Source: an uncultured Pelagibacteraceae bacterium (lineage in GTDB: Bacteria > Pseudomonadota > Alphaproteobacteria > Pelagibacterales > Pelagibacteraceae). From it: DNA of 64,000 nucleotides. Made by a program: the position numbers and the translations under genes. How positions within the stretch are numbered: position 1 is the stretch's first letter; each line of letters begins with the position of its first letter. Positions 9,540-18,905 of the stretch are shown piece after piece. Where the stretch lies: assembly GCA_902596925.1 (NCBI GenBank), contig CACJVT010000001.1, forward strand, positions 62,001 through 126,000, written 5' to 3'. Under the pieces are notes generated by a model. That model worked only from the letters and a program-made list of their open reading frames with translations, ran no database searches and was not told the origin of the DNA.

Positions 9540-9970
9540 TAATCAAGAATTAATAAATTTTGACCGAATTCTACAGGTTGGCCATCTTCAACACAAATTT
9601 CTTTCACAACTCCATCTGCAGTAGATGGTACATGGTTCATAGTTTTCATAGCCTCTACAATCATAACTGTATCACCTTTTTTAATTTTTTTTCCAACCTC
9701 AACAAATTTTTTTGCTCCAGGTTCAGGCGCATGATATGCAGTTCCTATAATTGGTGATTTAACTTCAATTCCTGTTTTACTATTTTCTGATGAATTATTA
9801 TTTAAATTGCTTGCATTAGATTTTGGACTTGTAAAATTTTGATTATTAACAGAGATATTATTTTTAGAAACTTTAATCTTAGTGTCTTTCTCAGTATATT
9901 CTAACTCGGTAAGATTAAATTCCTCTAAATAGTCACTTAGTTCCTTAATGATTTTTTTATTTATTTTCAT
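9539..9970 (-). CDS. accB: Biotin carboxyl carrier protein
   Basis: Carries biotin between AccC and the carboxyltransferase AccAD. The 143-residue protein has an N-terminal helix region, a Ser/Asn-rich linker (about residues 38-66) and a C-terminal biotinyl domain with the thumb and the motif VEAMKTMN, in which Lys109 is the attachment site. The usual motif is EAMKMMN or EAMKLMN; Thr at this position is a mild variation. The gene overlaps aroQ by 14 bp upstream and accC by 1 bp downstream, giving an aroQ-accB-accC operon, an arrangement found in many proteobacteria. Confidence 0.95.
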   Translation of the reverse strand: MKINKKIIKELSDYLEEFNLTELEYTEKDTKIKVSKNNISVNNQNFTSPKSNASNLNNNSSENSKTGIEVKSPIIGTAYHAPEPGAKKFVEVGKKIKKGDTVMIVEAMKTMNHVPSTADGVVKEICVEDGQPVEFGQNLLILD

Positions 9971-10406
9971 TTTGTAAGAGCTTTTGCATTGAAATTATGG
10001 CTAAAATATAACCATCAATACCTAAACCAAATATACCTCCATTAACAACGTCACTTATTAAAGATTTATGTCTAAATTCCTCACGTTTATATATATTTGA
10101 AATATGCAACTCAATGATTGGTTTTTTAAAAACACTTAATGCATCTCTAATGGCCACAGAGGTGTGTGTAAAACCTGCAGCATTGATTATTATTCCATCA
10201 AAATTTTTTCTTGAGTCTTGTATTAAGCTTACTATTTCACCCTCAATATTTGATTGAGAAAAATCAGCTATTAAACCTAATTCTTTTGATTTATCTAAAC
10301 AAATTTCTTTTAATTCTTCAAATGTAGTGGACCCATATTGTGATTGTTCTCTTTCACCTAATAGATTAAGATTTGGACCATTAATTATAATTATCTTATT
10401 ATTCAT
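9957..10406 (-). CDS. aroQ: 3-dehydroquinate dehydratase, type II
   Basis: Third step of the shikimate pathway. The 149-residue length is typical of the dodecameric type II enzyme. The N-terminal stretch INGPNLNLLGERE, catalytic Tyr24 in QYG, the NAAGFTHTSVAIRDAL segment and the catalytic His in ELHISNIYKREEFR are all seen. It heads the aroQ-accBC operon. Its start codon is 16 bp from the start of the divergent thiS gene. Confidence 0.95.
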   Translation of the reverse strand: MNNKIIIINGPNLNLLGEREQSQYGSTTFEELKEICLDKSKELGLIADFSQSNIEGEIVSLIQDSRKNFDGIIINAAGFTHTSVAIRDALSVFKKPIIELHISNIYKREEFRHKSLISDVVNGGIFGLGIDGYILAIISMQKLLQNENK

Positions 10407-10422
10407 TTAACATTTATATACG

Positions 10423-10635
10423 ATGAAAAAAAAAATAAAAATAAAAATAAATGGCAAAATAAATAAAATTGACGATAAAACTAAATTATCTGACTTAGTT
10501 AAAAATTTAAAAGTCCCTTTGAAAAAAGTTGCAATTGAATTAAATAGAGAAATAGTGGATAAAAAAAATCTAAATAAAATCAATTTAAAAGTTAATGATA
10601 AAATTGAAATTGTTCACTTTATTGGAGGTGGTTAG
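10423..10635 (+). CDS. thiS: Sulfur carrier protein ThiS
   Basis: A 70-residue ubiquitin-like protein that delivers sulfur as a C-terminal thiocarboxylate for the thiazole ring of thiamine. It ends in HFIGGG, giving the required Gly-Gly end. The sequence is very Lys-rich, as expected for this AT-rich genome. It is followed 2 bp later by thiG. Only 16 bp separate it from aroQ, so there is no room for a TPP riboswitch leader. Confidence 0.88.
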   Translation: MKKKIKIKINGKINKIDDKTKLSDLVKNLKVPLKKVAIELNREIVDKKNLNKINLKVNDKIEIVHFIGGG

Positions 10636-10637
10636 TT

Positions 10638-11411
10638 TTGAAAAAAGATAATCTTATAATTTCAAAAAAAAAATTTAATTCTAGATTGATTGTAGGCACC
10701 GGTAAATATAAAAGTATGAGTGAATGCGCTAAGGCAATTAAGATTTCTGGCGCTGATATTGTTACTGTTGCTGTTAGAAGAGTAAATATTACTAATAAAA
10801 AGAAACCTTTATTAATGGATTACATTGATCCAAAGAAAATAACTTATTTACCAAATACAGCTGGATGTTTTAATTCCAAAGAAGCACTAAGAACATTGAG
10901 GCTAGCTAGAGAAATAGGTGGCTGGAACTTAGTCAAATTAGAAGTATTAGGAGACAAAAAAAATTTATTTCCTGAGATGATAGAGACATTAAAATCAACT
11001 GAAATTTTAACAAAAGAAGGTTTTAGTGTTATGGTTTATTGTAATGATGATCCACTTATGGCTAAAAGATTAGAAAATGTTGGTGCTTCCGCAATAATGC
11101 CCCTTGCAGCACCAATAGGTTCAGGCTTAGGAATATTAAATAAAGTTAATATTCAGATTATTAGAAAACAAACTAAATTACCCTTAATAATTGATGCAGG
11201 ACTTGGGCAAGCATCTGATGCAACTATTGCTATGGAATTAGGATGTGATGGTGTTTTAGTTAATACAGCAATAGCAAAAGCAAAAAAACCATTTGAGATG
11301 GCTAAAGCTTTCAAAAATGCTGTTATTGCTGGTAGACAATCTTTTTTGTCAGGTAGGATTGAAAAAACATTAATGGGAAACCCATCATCACCAAAAAAAG
11401 GTATTATTTAG
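10638..11411 (+). CDS. thiG: Thiazole synthase
   Basis: Forms the thiazole phosphate of thiamine from deoxyxylulose phosphate, ThiS thiocarboxylate and dehydroglycine. The 257-residue TIM barrel has the N-terminal SRLIVGTGKY, the stretch LPNTAGCFNS, Schiff-base Lys100 in LVKLEVLGD, and the phosphate-binding region DAGLGQASDA. The start is TTG two bases after the thiS stop; no better ATG is available before the conserved N-terminus. The 3' end overlaps the convergent RNase gene by 8 bp. Confidence 0.94.
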   Translation: MKKDNLIISKKKFNSRLIVGTGKYKSMSECAKAIKISGADIVTVAVRRVNITNKKKPLLMDYIDPKKITYLPNTAGCFNSKEALRTLRLAREIGGWNLVKLEVLGDKKNLFPEMIETLKSTEILTKEGFSVMVYCNDDPLMAKRLENVGASAIMPLAAPIGSGLGILNKVNIQIIRKQTKLPLIIDAGLGQASDATIAMELGCDGVLVNTAIAKAKKPFEMAKAFKNAVIAGRQSFLSGRIEKTLMGNPSSPKKGII

Positions 11412-13176
11412 TTTTCTTATAAAATTTTTTTTTCTTATAGGTCTTTCTTTTCATCTTAATTTGATTATTTTTTTCCTCCTTAATTGTTGTTTCAATTTTT
11501 TTAAGTTTTTCAAAATGCTCTATAAGTTCAATAGTTTTTTTTGACTTATTTTTTATATTGATAATATACTCAGGTATTATCAAAGAATTATCTGAAACAA
11601 TATCAATTTTCATTTTATTTTTTTTTTCAAAAAAAGTTAAGTCATCTACAAAATTTTCTTTTAAAAAATCAGATATTTTTTTAGAAACTTTTAACTCAAC
11701 AAACTTTGCTTTATTTAATACAGCTTTTAGCTCCACTAACTTAAGTATTTTTTGAGCAAAAGACTCATCAGTCAATTTTACTTTCCATTTTACAGCACTT
11801 TCTCTTAATCTTTGTCTTGACATCTCTAGTAATCCAAAATTACTTATTCTTCCAATTTGAATGCGGGCTCTGTCTGATCTACATTTTTCTTTTAATCTTC
11901 TTTCTACCATTCTTCTATTTCCATAACTCAACATATCTATAAAATCTATTATGATTAAACCTGACAAATCTCTAATTTTAATTTGTCTAGCTATTTCCTC
12001 AGCTGCTTCTAAATTAGTATCCAAAGCTGTATTCTCGACATTTTTTTGTTTTATTGAGCTACCTGAATTTATATCGATTGAGATTAGAGCTTCAGTAGGA
12101 TTAATAACAAGATATCCACCAGAACTTAATTTTATCTCTGTGTCAAAAATTTGATTCAATTTTTGTTCAATACCCTCCTCAATGAATAATGGTATTTTTC
12201 CCCGATATTTTTTTATCTTTTTAACTTGAGAAGGCATAAGCAATTTCATAAAATTTTGAGCCTTTTTATAACCTTCATTTCCTTCAATGATTACATTTTT
12301 TGTATCTTCATCATACATATCTCTCAAAGTTCTGTTTATAATTTCACTTTCCTGATGAATTAATGAGGGCGCAATAGCATTAATAGCGTTATCTTTGATT
12401 TGATTCCAAGATTTGATTAATGTATCTAAATCATGATTTATTTCATTCTTAGTTTTGTTGCTTCCAGCAGTTCTTACAATTAATCCCATCTCTTTTGGAA
12501 TTTTTATTTCATTTAGAATTGATCTTATTTTTTTTCTATCAGCTGGATTAAATATTTTTCTAGATATGCCACCTCCTTTGGGAGTATTGGGCATTAAAAC
12601 GATATATTTACCTGCAATGGAGATAAAAGTGCTTAGTGCTGCACCTTTTTGACCTCTCTCATCTTTGATAACCTGTACAAGTATTACTTGATTTGGCTTT
12701 ATAACTTCTTGAATTTTGTATCTTTTAAATTTATTTCTACTCTCAATTTTTTTTTCTTTAAATTCTGTATCTTTCTCTTTTTCATCAGTATCTTTTTTTT
12801 CGATTTCTATTGGATCATCAATTTCTAATTTTCCCTCTGCTAAATTTTGTTCCTCTTTTATCTCAACATTTTTTGACAATTCTTCTCTTAATTTTTCTTC
12901 CTCCTTTTTTATTATTTCAAGATCACTCTGTGGTATTTGATAATAATCAGACTGAATATCATTGAATGATAAAAAACCATGTCTCTCTCGTCCAAAATCA
13001 ATAAATGCCGCTTGTAAAGATGGCTCAATTCTACTTACTTTGCCAAGATAAATATTGTTTTTTATTAGACTATTTTTCGAACCTTCGTATTCGTAGTCTT
13101 CAATATTGTTATTTGATTTAAGTACAACTCTAGTTTCATTAGGATGCGAGGCATCGATATATAAATTTTTTTCCAT
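11404..13176 (-). CDS. rne: Ribonuclease E/G family endoribonuclease
   Basis: Single-strand-specific endoribonuclease for mRNA decay and rRNA/tRNA maturation. In the 590 residues there is an N-terminal S1 domain (GKVSRIEPSLQAAFIDFG) interrupted by a highly charged Glu/Lys insertion at about residues 85-150. An RNase H-like and catalytic region follows (ISIDINSGSS, IIIDFIDM, SNFGLLEMSRQRLR). The CPxC zinc-link motif that normally follows this last segment in RNase E/G is not seen. The long C-terminal degradosome scaffold is also absent, replaced by a short basic tail. It could be named rne or rng; the S1 insertion favours an RNase E-type label. Confidence 0.88.
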   Translation of the reverse strand: MEKNLYIDASHPNETRVVLKSNNNIEDYEYEGSKNSLIKNNIYLGKVSRIEPSLQAAFIDFGRERHGFLSFNDIQSDYYQIPQSDLEIIKKEEEKLREELSKNVEIKEEQNLAEGKLEIDDPIEIEKKDTDEKEKDTEFKEKKIESRNKFKRYKIQEVIKPNQVILVQVIKDERGQKGAALSTFISIAGKYIVLMPNTPKGGGISRKIFNPADRKKIRSILNEIKIPKEMGLIVRTAGSNKTKNEINHDLDTLIKSWNQIKDNAINAIAPSLIHQESEIINRTLRDMYDEDTKNVIIEGNEGYKKAQNFMKLLMPSQVKKIKKYRGKIPLFIEEGIEQKLNQIFDTEIKLSSGGYLVINPTEALISIDINSGSSIKQKNVENTALDTNLEAAEEIARQIKIRDLSGLIIIDFIDMLSYGNRRMVERRLKEKCRSDRARIQIGRISNFGLLEMSRQRLRESAVKWKVKLTDESFAQKILKLVELKAVLNKAKFVELKVSKKISDFLKENFVDDLTFFEKKNKMKIDIVSDNSLIIPEYIINIKNKSKKTIELIEHFEKLKKIETTIKEEKNNQIKMKRKTYKKKKFYKKTK

Positions 13177-13275
13177 AATGTTAGTTTTAATTTATTCATT
13201 TTTTGTTTTTTTTATAAATTTTGTTTAATAATAATGCCTTATCTTTAACAAATTCCTATATATAATGAAATCAAA

Positions 13276-15615
13276 ATGACCAATGTAATTAAAAAAATTT
13301 TAATACTATTTTTAAGTGTATCTATAGTAACAATTTTTGTAATTTTTGGCGTATTATGGTCTTTTTCAAATAATATACCAGATTATAAATTTCTTAAAAA
13401 TTATAAACCCCCTGTATCAAGCAAAATGTATTCTGGTAATGGTGATTTAGTTGCGGATTTCTCAAAAGAAAAAAGAATATTTATACCTTTTAATGCAATT
13501 CCAAAAAAAGTAATTAATGCATTTTTATCTGCAGAGGATAAAAATTTTTTTTCTCATCCTGGAGTCGATGCAAAAGGAGTTCTTCGAGCAACAATAAATA
13601 ATATAAAGAATATTATGACCTCAAAAAGGCTTGAAGGTGCATCTACAATTACGCAACAAGTTGCTAAAAATTTTTTACTTACTAATGAAGTGAGTATTAA
13701 CAGAAAGATTAAAGAAGCTATTTTGGCTTTTAGAATTGAGAGAGCTCTAAGCAAAGAAAGAATATTAGAATTATATCTTAATCAAATTTATTTGGGCAGT
13801 GGAGCATATGGAATTGCTGCAGCTAGCTTAGAATATTTTGATAAATCAATAAAAGAACTTGATTATTCTGAGGCATCTTTACTAGCAGCACTACCAAAGG
13901 CGCCCAGCAAATATAATCCTTATAATAATATTGATTTAGCAAAATTTAGAAGAGATTTAGTTTTAAAAAATTTGTATCAAAATGGATTTTTAAGTCTTAA
14001 AAAATTTAATAAGTATAAAAATCAAAATATTAAATTAAAAAAAAAGAAAAAAGTTTATCTAGAGGATGCTCAGTATTACATAGAAGATGTTAGAAAAAAT
14101 ATCATAGGTAAACTTACTTATGAGAAAGTTTATAAACAAGGATATAATATTAATACTCCAATTAATTTAAAACTTCAAAAAATTGCAACTGAGTCTTTGA
14201 GAAACGGTCTTATTGCTTATGATCAAAGAAAAGGGTGGCGAGGACCAATCAAGAATATGAAAAACCATGAAAATTGGCATAATAATTTAGACAAAAAATA
14301 TAAATTAGAAAATTCTATCAATTGGGAAATAGCAATCGTAAAGGAAATAGGTCAATTTCAAACAAAAATTGAAACTGTTAATAAATCAAGTGGTCTTATA
14401 AATTATAATGAAATTTCATGGACGAAGAAGGAGTTTAAAGATTTATTTAAAATTGGTGATTTAATTTATGTTAAAAAAGTTAAAGATAATTATTACAGCC
14501 TCAAACAACTTCCAAAAATAAATGGTGGTATCGTTGTAATGGACCCGTACACAGGGCGCGTTTTAGCATTGAGCGGAGGATTTAGTTTCAAATCAAGTGA
14601 ATTTAATAGAGCTACTCAAGCGCTAAGGCAGCCAGGTTCGGCTTTTAAACCTTTTGTATACGCACTTGCACTAGAAAATAATTATACACCTTCATCTTTA
14701 GTGCTTGATGCACCCTTAGTTTTAGACCAAGGGGTTGATTTAAAAAAATGGAAACCTGAGAATTATGGTAAAAAGTTTTATGGACCCTCTACACTTAGAG
14801 TCGGCCTAGAAAAATCAAGAAACTTAATGACTGTAAGAATTGCCCAAAACTTAGGAGTGGACAAAGTAGCAAAGTTTTCTAAAGAATTAAAAATTTATGA
14901 TGAACCTGAGGAATTGCTTTCAATTTCTCTAGGATCAGCTGAAACAACTCTTTTAGATTTAACTTCAGCATACTCATCATTCGTAAATGGCGGAAAACTT
15001 ATAAGTCCTATTATAATAGATAGAATTCAAGACAGTGAAGGGAATACAATAATTAATAGTGAAAACAGAAGGTGTATGAATTGTGATAAAATTTCATTTA
15101 CTGGAAAAGATTATCCTCAAATTGAAGATAATTATGATCAAGTAATTTCCGAGCAAACCGCATATCAAGTAACAACTTTATTAGAGGGAGTTATAAAAAG
15201 AGGAACAGGTAAAAAATTAAGAGATTTACAGTTGAACTTGGCTGGAAAAACTGGAACAACTAATGAAAATACCGATGCGTGGTTTATTGGCTTTACATCA
15301 AATTTAGTAATTGGAGTTTATGTTGGAATGGATAATCCTGAACCATTAGGTAAGTTTGAAACTGGATCAAAAGCCGCGTTGCCAATTTTTAAAGAATTTA
15401 TTGAAAAGTCAGTTAAAAAATCTGAGGCAAGGCCGTTTAAGGTGCCTGAAAATATGACATTAATGGTTGTTGATCCGACGACCGGAGAAAAGGCTAAATT
15501 TAATTCAAAAAATACAATTATCGAGGCTTACAAAAGTAAAAATGTTTTAAATGGAAAAGTATTGTATTCTGATAATAATAGAATCGATACAAATAATATA
15601 TTAAAGTTTTATTAA
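13276..15615 (+). CDS. mrcA: Penicillin-binding protein 1A (bifunctional transglycosylase/transpeptidase)
   Basis: Polymerises and cross-links peptidoglycan. The 779 residues contain an N-terminal membrane anchor (about residues 7-29), a GT51 domain with catalytic Glu88 in EDKNFFSHPG and GASTITQQ, and a transpeptidase domain. That domain carries the active serine Ser455 in GSAFK, the SRN motif (KSRNLMT) and KTGTT at 658-662. The region between the domains fits the OB-like insert of class A PBP1A. Its stop codon overlaps the prfB start (TAATG), as in other alphaproteobacteria, where prfB follows PBP1A. Confidence 0.94.
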   Translation: MTNVIKKILILFLSVSIVTIFVIFGVLWSFSNNIPDYKFLKNYKPPVSSKMYSGNGDLVADFSKEKRIFIPFNAIPKKVINAFLSAEDKNFFSHPGVDAKGVLRATINNIKNIMTSKRLEGASTITQQVAKNFLLTNEVSINRKIKEAILAFRIERALSKERILELYLNQIYLGSGAYGIAAASLEYFDKSIKELDYSEASLLAALPKAPSKYNPYNNIDLAKFRRDLVLKNLYQNGFLSLKKFNKYKNQNIKLKKKKKVYLEDAQYYIEDVRKNIIGKLTYEKVYKQGYNINTPINLKLQKIATESLRNGLIAYDQRKGWRGPIKNMKNHENWHNNLDKKYKLENSINWEIAIVKEIGQFQTKIETVNKSSGLINYNEISWTKKEFKDLFKIGDLIYVKKVKDNYYSLKQLPKINGGIVVMDPYTGRVLALSGGFSFKSSEFNRATQALRQPGSAFKPFVYALALENNYTPSSLVLDAPLVLDQGVDLKKWKPENYGKKFYGPSTLRVGLEKSRNLMTVRIAQNLGVDKVAKFSKELKIYDEPEELLSISLGSAETTLLDLTSAYSSFVNGGKLISPIIIDRIQDSEGNTIINSENRRCMNCDKISFTGKDYPQIEDNYDQVISEQTAYQVTTLLEGVIKRGTGKKLRDLQLNLAGKTGTTNENTDAWFIGFTSNLVIGVYVGMDNPEPLGKFETGSKAALPIFKEFIEKSVKKSEARPFKVPENMTLMVVDPTTGEKAKFNSKNTIIEAYKSKNVLNGKVLYSDNNRIDTNNILKFY

Positions 15616-16710
15616 TGGACGATAAATATTTAAATCTTAAAAAAGAAATCGAAAAAATTAACCGTAGAGTTAAGGAGTATCTTTGAAAAAAATAAGATTT
15701 ACTCAAAACTGGATGATCTAGAGAAAAAAATGCTTGGTGCCAATTTTTGGCAAGATAAGTCAGCTTCTCAAAAAACCATTAAAGAAAAAAAACTTTTTGA
15801 AGATTTAGTAAATTCATTCAAAGACTCAGCTACTCAACTTAAAGATTTAGATGACCTTTATACCCTAGCCACAGATGAGAATAATCTTAATGTGAAAAAA
15901 GAAGTTATAGAAAATATTAGAGAATTGAGATCAAAAGTTAAGAAGAATGAAATAAAATGTTTTTTATCTAAGGAGGCAGACTCATTTGATTGCTATGTGG
16001 AAATTCATGCTGGTGCCGGTGGTACAGAAAGTCAAGATTGGGCTAATATGTTAAGAAGAATGTACATGAAGTGGTCAGATGGTAAGAATTATAAATGTAA
16101 TTTAATAAGTGAACACAAAGGTGAAGAAGCAGGAATTAAATCTTCAACTATTAAAATTGAGGGGGATTATGTATATGGGTGGCTTAAAAAAGAGTCTGGA
16201 ATTCACCGACTTGTAAGAATATCTCCCTTTGATTCTGGAGCAAGAAGACACACCAGCTTTGCAAGTATTTGGGTTTATCCGGTTGTCGATGAAAACTTGA
16301 ATATAGAAATACTAGATAAGGACTTAAGAATTGACACCTATCGTTCAAGTGGCGCTGGTGGACAACATGTTAACACAACTGACAGTGCTGTTAGAATAAC
16401 TCATATCCCATCAAAAATAGTCGTACAATGTCAAAACGAGAGGTCTCAACATAAAAATAAAGAAACCTGTATGAATATGCTCAGAGCAAGACTTTACGAT
16501 TTTGAAATGAAAAAAAAAGATGAAGAAAATCAAAGTAATGAAGCTTCTAAATCTGAAATAGGGTGGGGTCACCAAATTAGATCATATGTGCTTCAACCTT
16601 ACAGATTAGTTAAGGACAATAGGACAAACTTTGAAAGCACAAGCCCAGATAAAGTTTTAGATGGTGACATTGATGTTTTTTTAGAGAAATCTTTATATCA
16701 AATTAAATGA
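15615..16710 (+). CDS. prfB: Peptide chain release factor 2 with programmed +1 frameshift
   Basis: Releases peptides at UGA and UAA. The gene reads ATG at 15615, then 23 codons to an in-frame TGA at 15684-15686. It continues in the +1 frame from base 15685 to 16710, giving a 364-residue protein (joined 15615-15683 and 15685-16710). The slippery CTT-TGA is preceded by AAGGAG with the same spacing as the Escherichia coli recoding site. The full product carries SPF at about 203-205 and GGQ at about 248-250, in line with known RF2 numbering. An internal ATG at 15730 would lose the first 38 residues and is not the real start. Confidence 0.95.
15672..15686 (+). promoter_or_regulatory. RF2 autoregulatory frameshift site
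   Basis: The internal Shine-Dalgarno AAGGAG (15672-15677) is followed by TAT, the shift codon CTT (15681-15683) and stop TGA (15684-15686), with A as the next base. In known RF2 genes, low RF2 slows termination at this UGA, and the ribosome slips from CUU to UUU into the +1 frame. The layout here keeps the canonical spacing. Confidence 0.93.
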
Positions 16711-18905
16711 AAAAAATAATTTTTAGATTTTTAATCTTCATATTATTATTAATTTTTAGTTTTATTATTTACTTAAGCACTATTGGTGTAAAAACGAAAG
16801 CTTTTAATGATCAAATAATTAAAGAAGTTAAAAAAATTAACAATCAAATAGATTTAGAGTTAGATAAAATTAGTATCATTTTAGACCCTTTTAAATTCAA
16901 ATTAGTTTTAAAAACAATTGGGGCAAATCTTAAGAATAAAAACAAATTAATTAAACTAGAAAGTGTTAAATCTAATATTGATGTAAAGACATTCATAAAT
17001 AAAAAATTTTCGTTATCTGAGTTAGATATCAATACAAGAACTATAGAAATAAAAAACTTAATTTCATTTGTAAGATCAATTGAAGATAATCCGCAAATAT
17101 TCATATTAGAAAAGTTGGTTAAAAAGGGATATTTGATAGCAGATATAAATCTTAAATTTGATCAAAAAGGTAATATCAAAGATGATTTTATTATAAAAGG
17201 ATTTGTAAAAGATGGCGAAGTAAAACCTTTTAAAAAAATAGATTTATCAAAAATTAATTTTATTTTTACAATTCAAAATAATAAATTTGAATTTAAAGAT
17301 ATTAATTTATCATATGATAATAATGATTTGAAGTTTCCAGAGTTAATTTTAATTAAACAAAAAGATGAATTTCTAATATCAGGTAAAAACAAGAATAAAA
17401 ATTTAGTTTTAGATGATAAAAAAATTAATCAATTATTTAATAACGACCTTTCCAATGTAAAGTTTGAGTCTGCTGAGTTCGATTTAGAAAACACTTTTTC
17501 ATTTAAAATAAATAATAAATACAAGATAGATGATTTAAAGATAAATTCTTTAATGAATTTAAAAAGTTCTAAAATTGTAAGCTCAAAAAATTTGAAAAAG
17601 TTTTTTCCAGAATTAAATGAGATGATTGAGTTATCAGATCACCAAATACAAATTGAATATAAAAACGATCTTCTAAGCATTATTGGCAATGGAAATATTC
17701 TAATCCAAAAAGAAAAAGATAATATTAATTATAATTTTTCGAGATCAAAAACAAACCTAAAATTCGACACTTCATTAGAAATCAAAAAAAATCCGTTTCA
17801 TCTTAATTTTTTGAATTACAAAAAAGATCAAGACGATAAATTAAAAATTGTTATTCTTGGAGTTAAAAATCTTTTATCTAATGAAATCAATTTAAAAAAT
17901 ATCTCAATAAAAGAAAAAAATAATAAATTTGAATTCAAAAATTTATTTTTATCAAATAAATATAAAATTAAATCTATAAGCAAGGTAAATTTGAATTATT
18001 TTGATAATGACTTATTAAAAAATGAGTTATCTATCAAAAAAAAAGATAAAGATTATTTATTAGACTCTAAGAGTTTTAATGCCACAAAAATTATAGATGA
18101 TTTATTGAAAGCTAGTAAAAATTCAGAAAGTGGAAAAATTTTTTCTAAAAATTTTAGACTAAATATCGAAATTAAAGAGGCATTCCTTGATAAAGATCAT
18201 CTAATAGAAGATCTAAATGGGTATCTAACATTCAACAACAGTGAAGTAATTGATGCTAATTTACTAGGAAATTTTTCTAATAATAAGAGGATTAATTTCA
18301 CCCTTAGATCTACTTCAAATGGAAAAATTACTACTCTTTATTCTGATTTAGCTAAGCCTTTTGTGAATAGATACAAATTTATAAAAGGTTTTGAAGAAGG
18401 TAATTTAAATTTTCATTCTATTAAACAAAACAATGTTTCTAATTCAAAATTAATAATAGATAATTTTAAAGTACAAGAGGTACCAGCTTTAGCAAAATTG
18501 TTAACATTAGCATCTCTTCAAGGTATCGCTGACCTATTAACTGGTGAGGGAATAAGATTTACAGATTTTGAGATGAAATTTTCAAACAAGGATGATTTGA
18601 TGAAAATAGAAGAACTATATGCCATTGGTCCAGCTATTTCTTTATTAATGGAAGGGTACATCGAAAGTGATGATTTAATTAGTCTTAGAGGAACAATGGT
18701 ACCAGCAACGACAATTAATAGAACTATATCCTCAATTCCTCTTCTTGGAGATATTTTAGTAGGAAAGAAAGTTGGAGAGGGTGTTTTTGGTGTGAGCTTT
18801 AAAATTAAAGGTCCACCAAAAAAATTAAAAACAACTGTAAATCCTGTTAAAACTCTTACTCCAAGATTCATTACTAGAACTCTTGAAAAAATTAAAAAAA
18901 ATTAG
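16707..18905 (+). CDS. AsmA-like / YhdP-type (DUF3971) envelope protein
   Basis: A 732-residue protein with one N-terminal transmembrane segment (about residues 5-26) and a long, beta-rich, Lys/Asn-rich periplasmic part. The C-terminus has the AsmA_2-type pattern: LLTLASLQGIADLLTGEGI, then AIGPAISLLMEGYI and IPLLGDILVG. This C-terminal pattern is typical of the AsmA/TamB/YhdP family, which forms lipid-transport bridges between the inner and outer membranes. It overlaps prfB by 4 bp (ATGA) and ends convergent with tyrS with interleaved stops. The family is fairly clear; the specific lipid role is inferred from homologues. Confidence 0.8.
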   Translation: MKKIIFRFLIFILLLIFSFIIYLSTIGVKTKAFNDQIIKEVKKINNQIDLELDKISIILDPFKFKLVLKTIGANLKNKNKLIKLESVKSNIDVKTFINKKFSLSELDINTRTIEIKNLISFVRSIEDNPQIFILEKLVKKGYLIADINLKFDQKGNIKDDFIIKGFVKDGEVKPFKKIDLSKINFIFTIQNNKFEFKDINLSYDNNDLKFPELILIKQKDEFLISGKNKNKNLVLDDKKINQLFNNDLSNVKFESAEFDLENTFSFKINNKYKIDDLKINSLMNLKSSKIVSSKNLKKFFPELNEMIELSDHQIQIEYKNDLLSIIGNGNILIQKEKDNINYNFSRSKTNLKFDTSLEIKKNPFHLNFLNYKKDQDDKLKIVILGVKNLLSNEINLKNISIKEKNNKFEFKNLFLSNKYKIKSISKVNLNYFDNDLLKNELSIKKKDKDYLLDSKSFNATKIIDDLLKASKNSESGKIFSKNFRLNIEIKEAFLDKDHLIEDLNGYLTFNNSEVIDANLLGNFSNNKRINFTLRSTSNGKITTLYSDLAKPFVNRYKFIKGFEEGNLNFHSIKQNNVSNSKLIIDNFKVQEVPALAKLLTLASLQGIADLLTGEGIRFTDFEMKFSNKDDLMKIEELYAIGPAISLLMEGYIESDDLISLRGTMVPATTINRTISSIPLLGDILVGKKVGEGVFGVSFKIKGPPKKLKTTVNPVKTLTPRFITRTLEKIKKN

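Noticed and set aside
10407-10422. TPP riboswitch in front of thiS
   Set aside because: Only 16 bp separate thiS from aroQ.
15684-15686. In-frame TGA in prfB taken as a pseudogene or sequencing error
   Set aside because: The full recoding signal (AAGGAG, TAT, CTT, TGA) is present and the +1 frame restores the normal RF2 length and motifs.
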